Below are positions 6,327-6,382 of a stretch of 6,382 nt of DNA, in pieces. The notes beneath the pieces are model-generated. The model saw only the letters and a program-made list of their open reading frames with translations, was not told where the DNA came from and did not search any database. The stretch spans positions 1 to 6,382 of the forward strand of contig JAEZCB010000196.1 in assembly GCA_023412755.1 (NCBI GenBank), in the 5' to 3' direction. The position numbers and the translations under genes are program-made. The stretch's first letter is position 1; each line of letters opens with the position of its first letter. The DNA is from Bacteroidota bacterium. GTDB lineage: Bacteria; Bacteroidota; Bacteroidia; Flavobacteriales_F; PHOS-HE28.

Positions 6327-6382
6327 CGTTGTGCGTTCCTGCGGGTGGTCTTCTTTACGGCTTGTGACAGCTCTTCCCAGGT
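6323..6382 (-). CDS. C-terminal end of a probable PadR-family regulator (start off the right edge)
   Basis: On the minus strand the frame runs in from the window edge and encodes TWEELSQAVKKTTRRNAQR before a TGA at 6325-6323. That TGA shares bases with the pspC-type ATG (ATGA). The residues W-E-E-L-S-x-A-V fit the C-terminal helix of PadR regulators, which often ends 'W..l..av', and padR directly before a PspC gene is a common Bacteroidota arrangement. Only 19 residues are visible, so the family call depends mainly on context. Confidence 0.55.
   Translation of the reverse strand, partial: TWEELSQAVKKTTRRNAQR
6337..6340 (-). promoter_or_regulatory. Weak Shine-Dalgarno-like AGGA before the pspC-type gene
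   Basis: Read on the minus strand, AGGA lies 10 bases before the ATG at 6326, inside the last codons of the PadR-like gene. The spacing is long, so translation coupling through the ATGA overlap is probably the more important signal. Confidence 0.35.

Overview
The window looks like ordinary chromosome from a moderately GC-rich (by eye a little over 50% GC) member of the Bacteroidota, probably a Flavobacteriales-like lineage. This rests on a type IX secretion (T9SS) type A C-terminal sorting domain, an Omp28-family exported protein, a PadR-PspC gene pair of the Bacteroidota type, weak or absent Shine-Dalgarno sites, and possible TAnnTTTG-like -7 elements. The lineage below phylum is inferred.

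Layout, left to right. (1) Bases 1-1065 hold the 3' part of a glycoside hydrolase family 16-like protein with an intact E-I-D-I-E catalytic motif; its start lies off the left edge. (2) Bases 1066-1492 hold an orphan T9SS sorting domain in another frame, preceded by the end of an Ig-like or adhesin-like stretch. It has no credible start and looks like a broken cargo gene, possibly the severed tail of the hydrolase. (3) Bases 1493-1639 are a short spacer dense in GATC, which may instead encode an N-terminal extension of the next gene. (4) A FrnE-like DsbA-family oxidoreductase with a CPFC motif is on the + strand. (5) An agmatinase/arginase-family ureohydrolase is on the - strand, convergent with the oxidoreductase and separated from it by one base. 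(6) An 87-bp divergent promoter region follows. (7) An Omp28-family exported thioredoxin-fold protein with a CGYC motif is on the + strand. (8) A PspC-domain membrane protein is on the - strand; its 3' end overlaps the 3' end of the Omp28 gene by 18 bp. (9) The last 20 codons of a PadR-like regulator lie upstream of pspC on the - strand and are joined to it by an ATGA stop/start overlap.

The genes do not form one pathway. The only clear operon is padR-pspC, a regulator and envelope-stress membrane protein pair. Two thioredoxin-fold proteins (FrnE-like and Omp28) lie near each other but in separate transcription units. I found no RNA gene, CRISPR array, insertion sequence, attachment site or origin, and no convincing intrinsic terminator, even though two gene pairs converge tail to tail. 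I see no clear sign of a new multi-gene system. The points most worth following up are the cargo domain separated from its sorting tag, the strong excess of GATC sites, and the very tight convergent gene ends.
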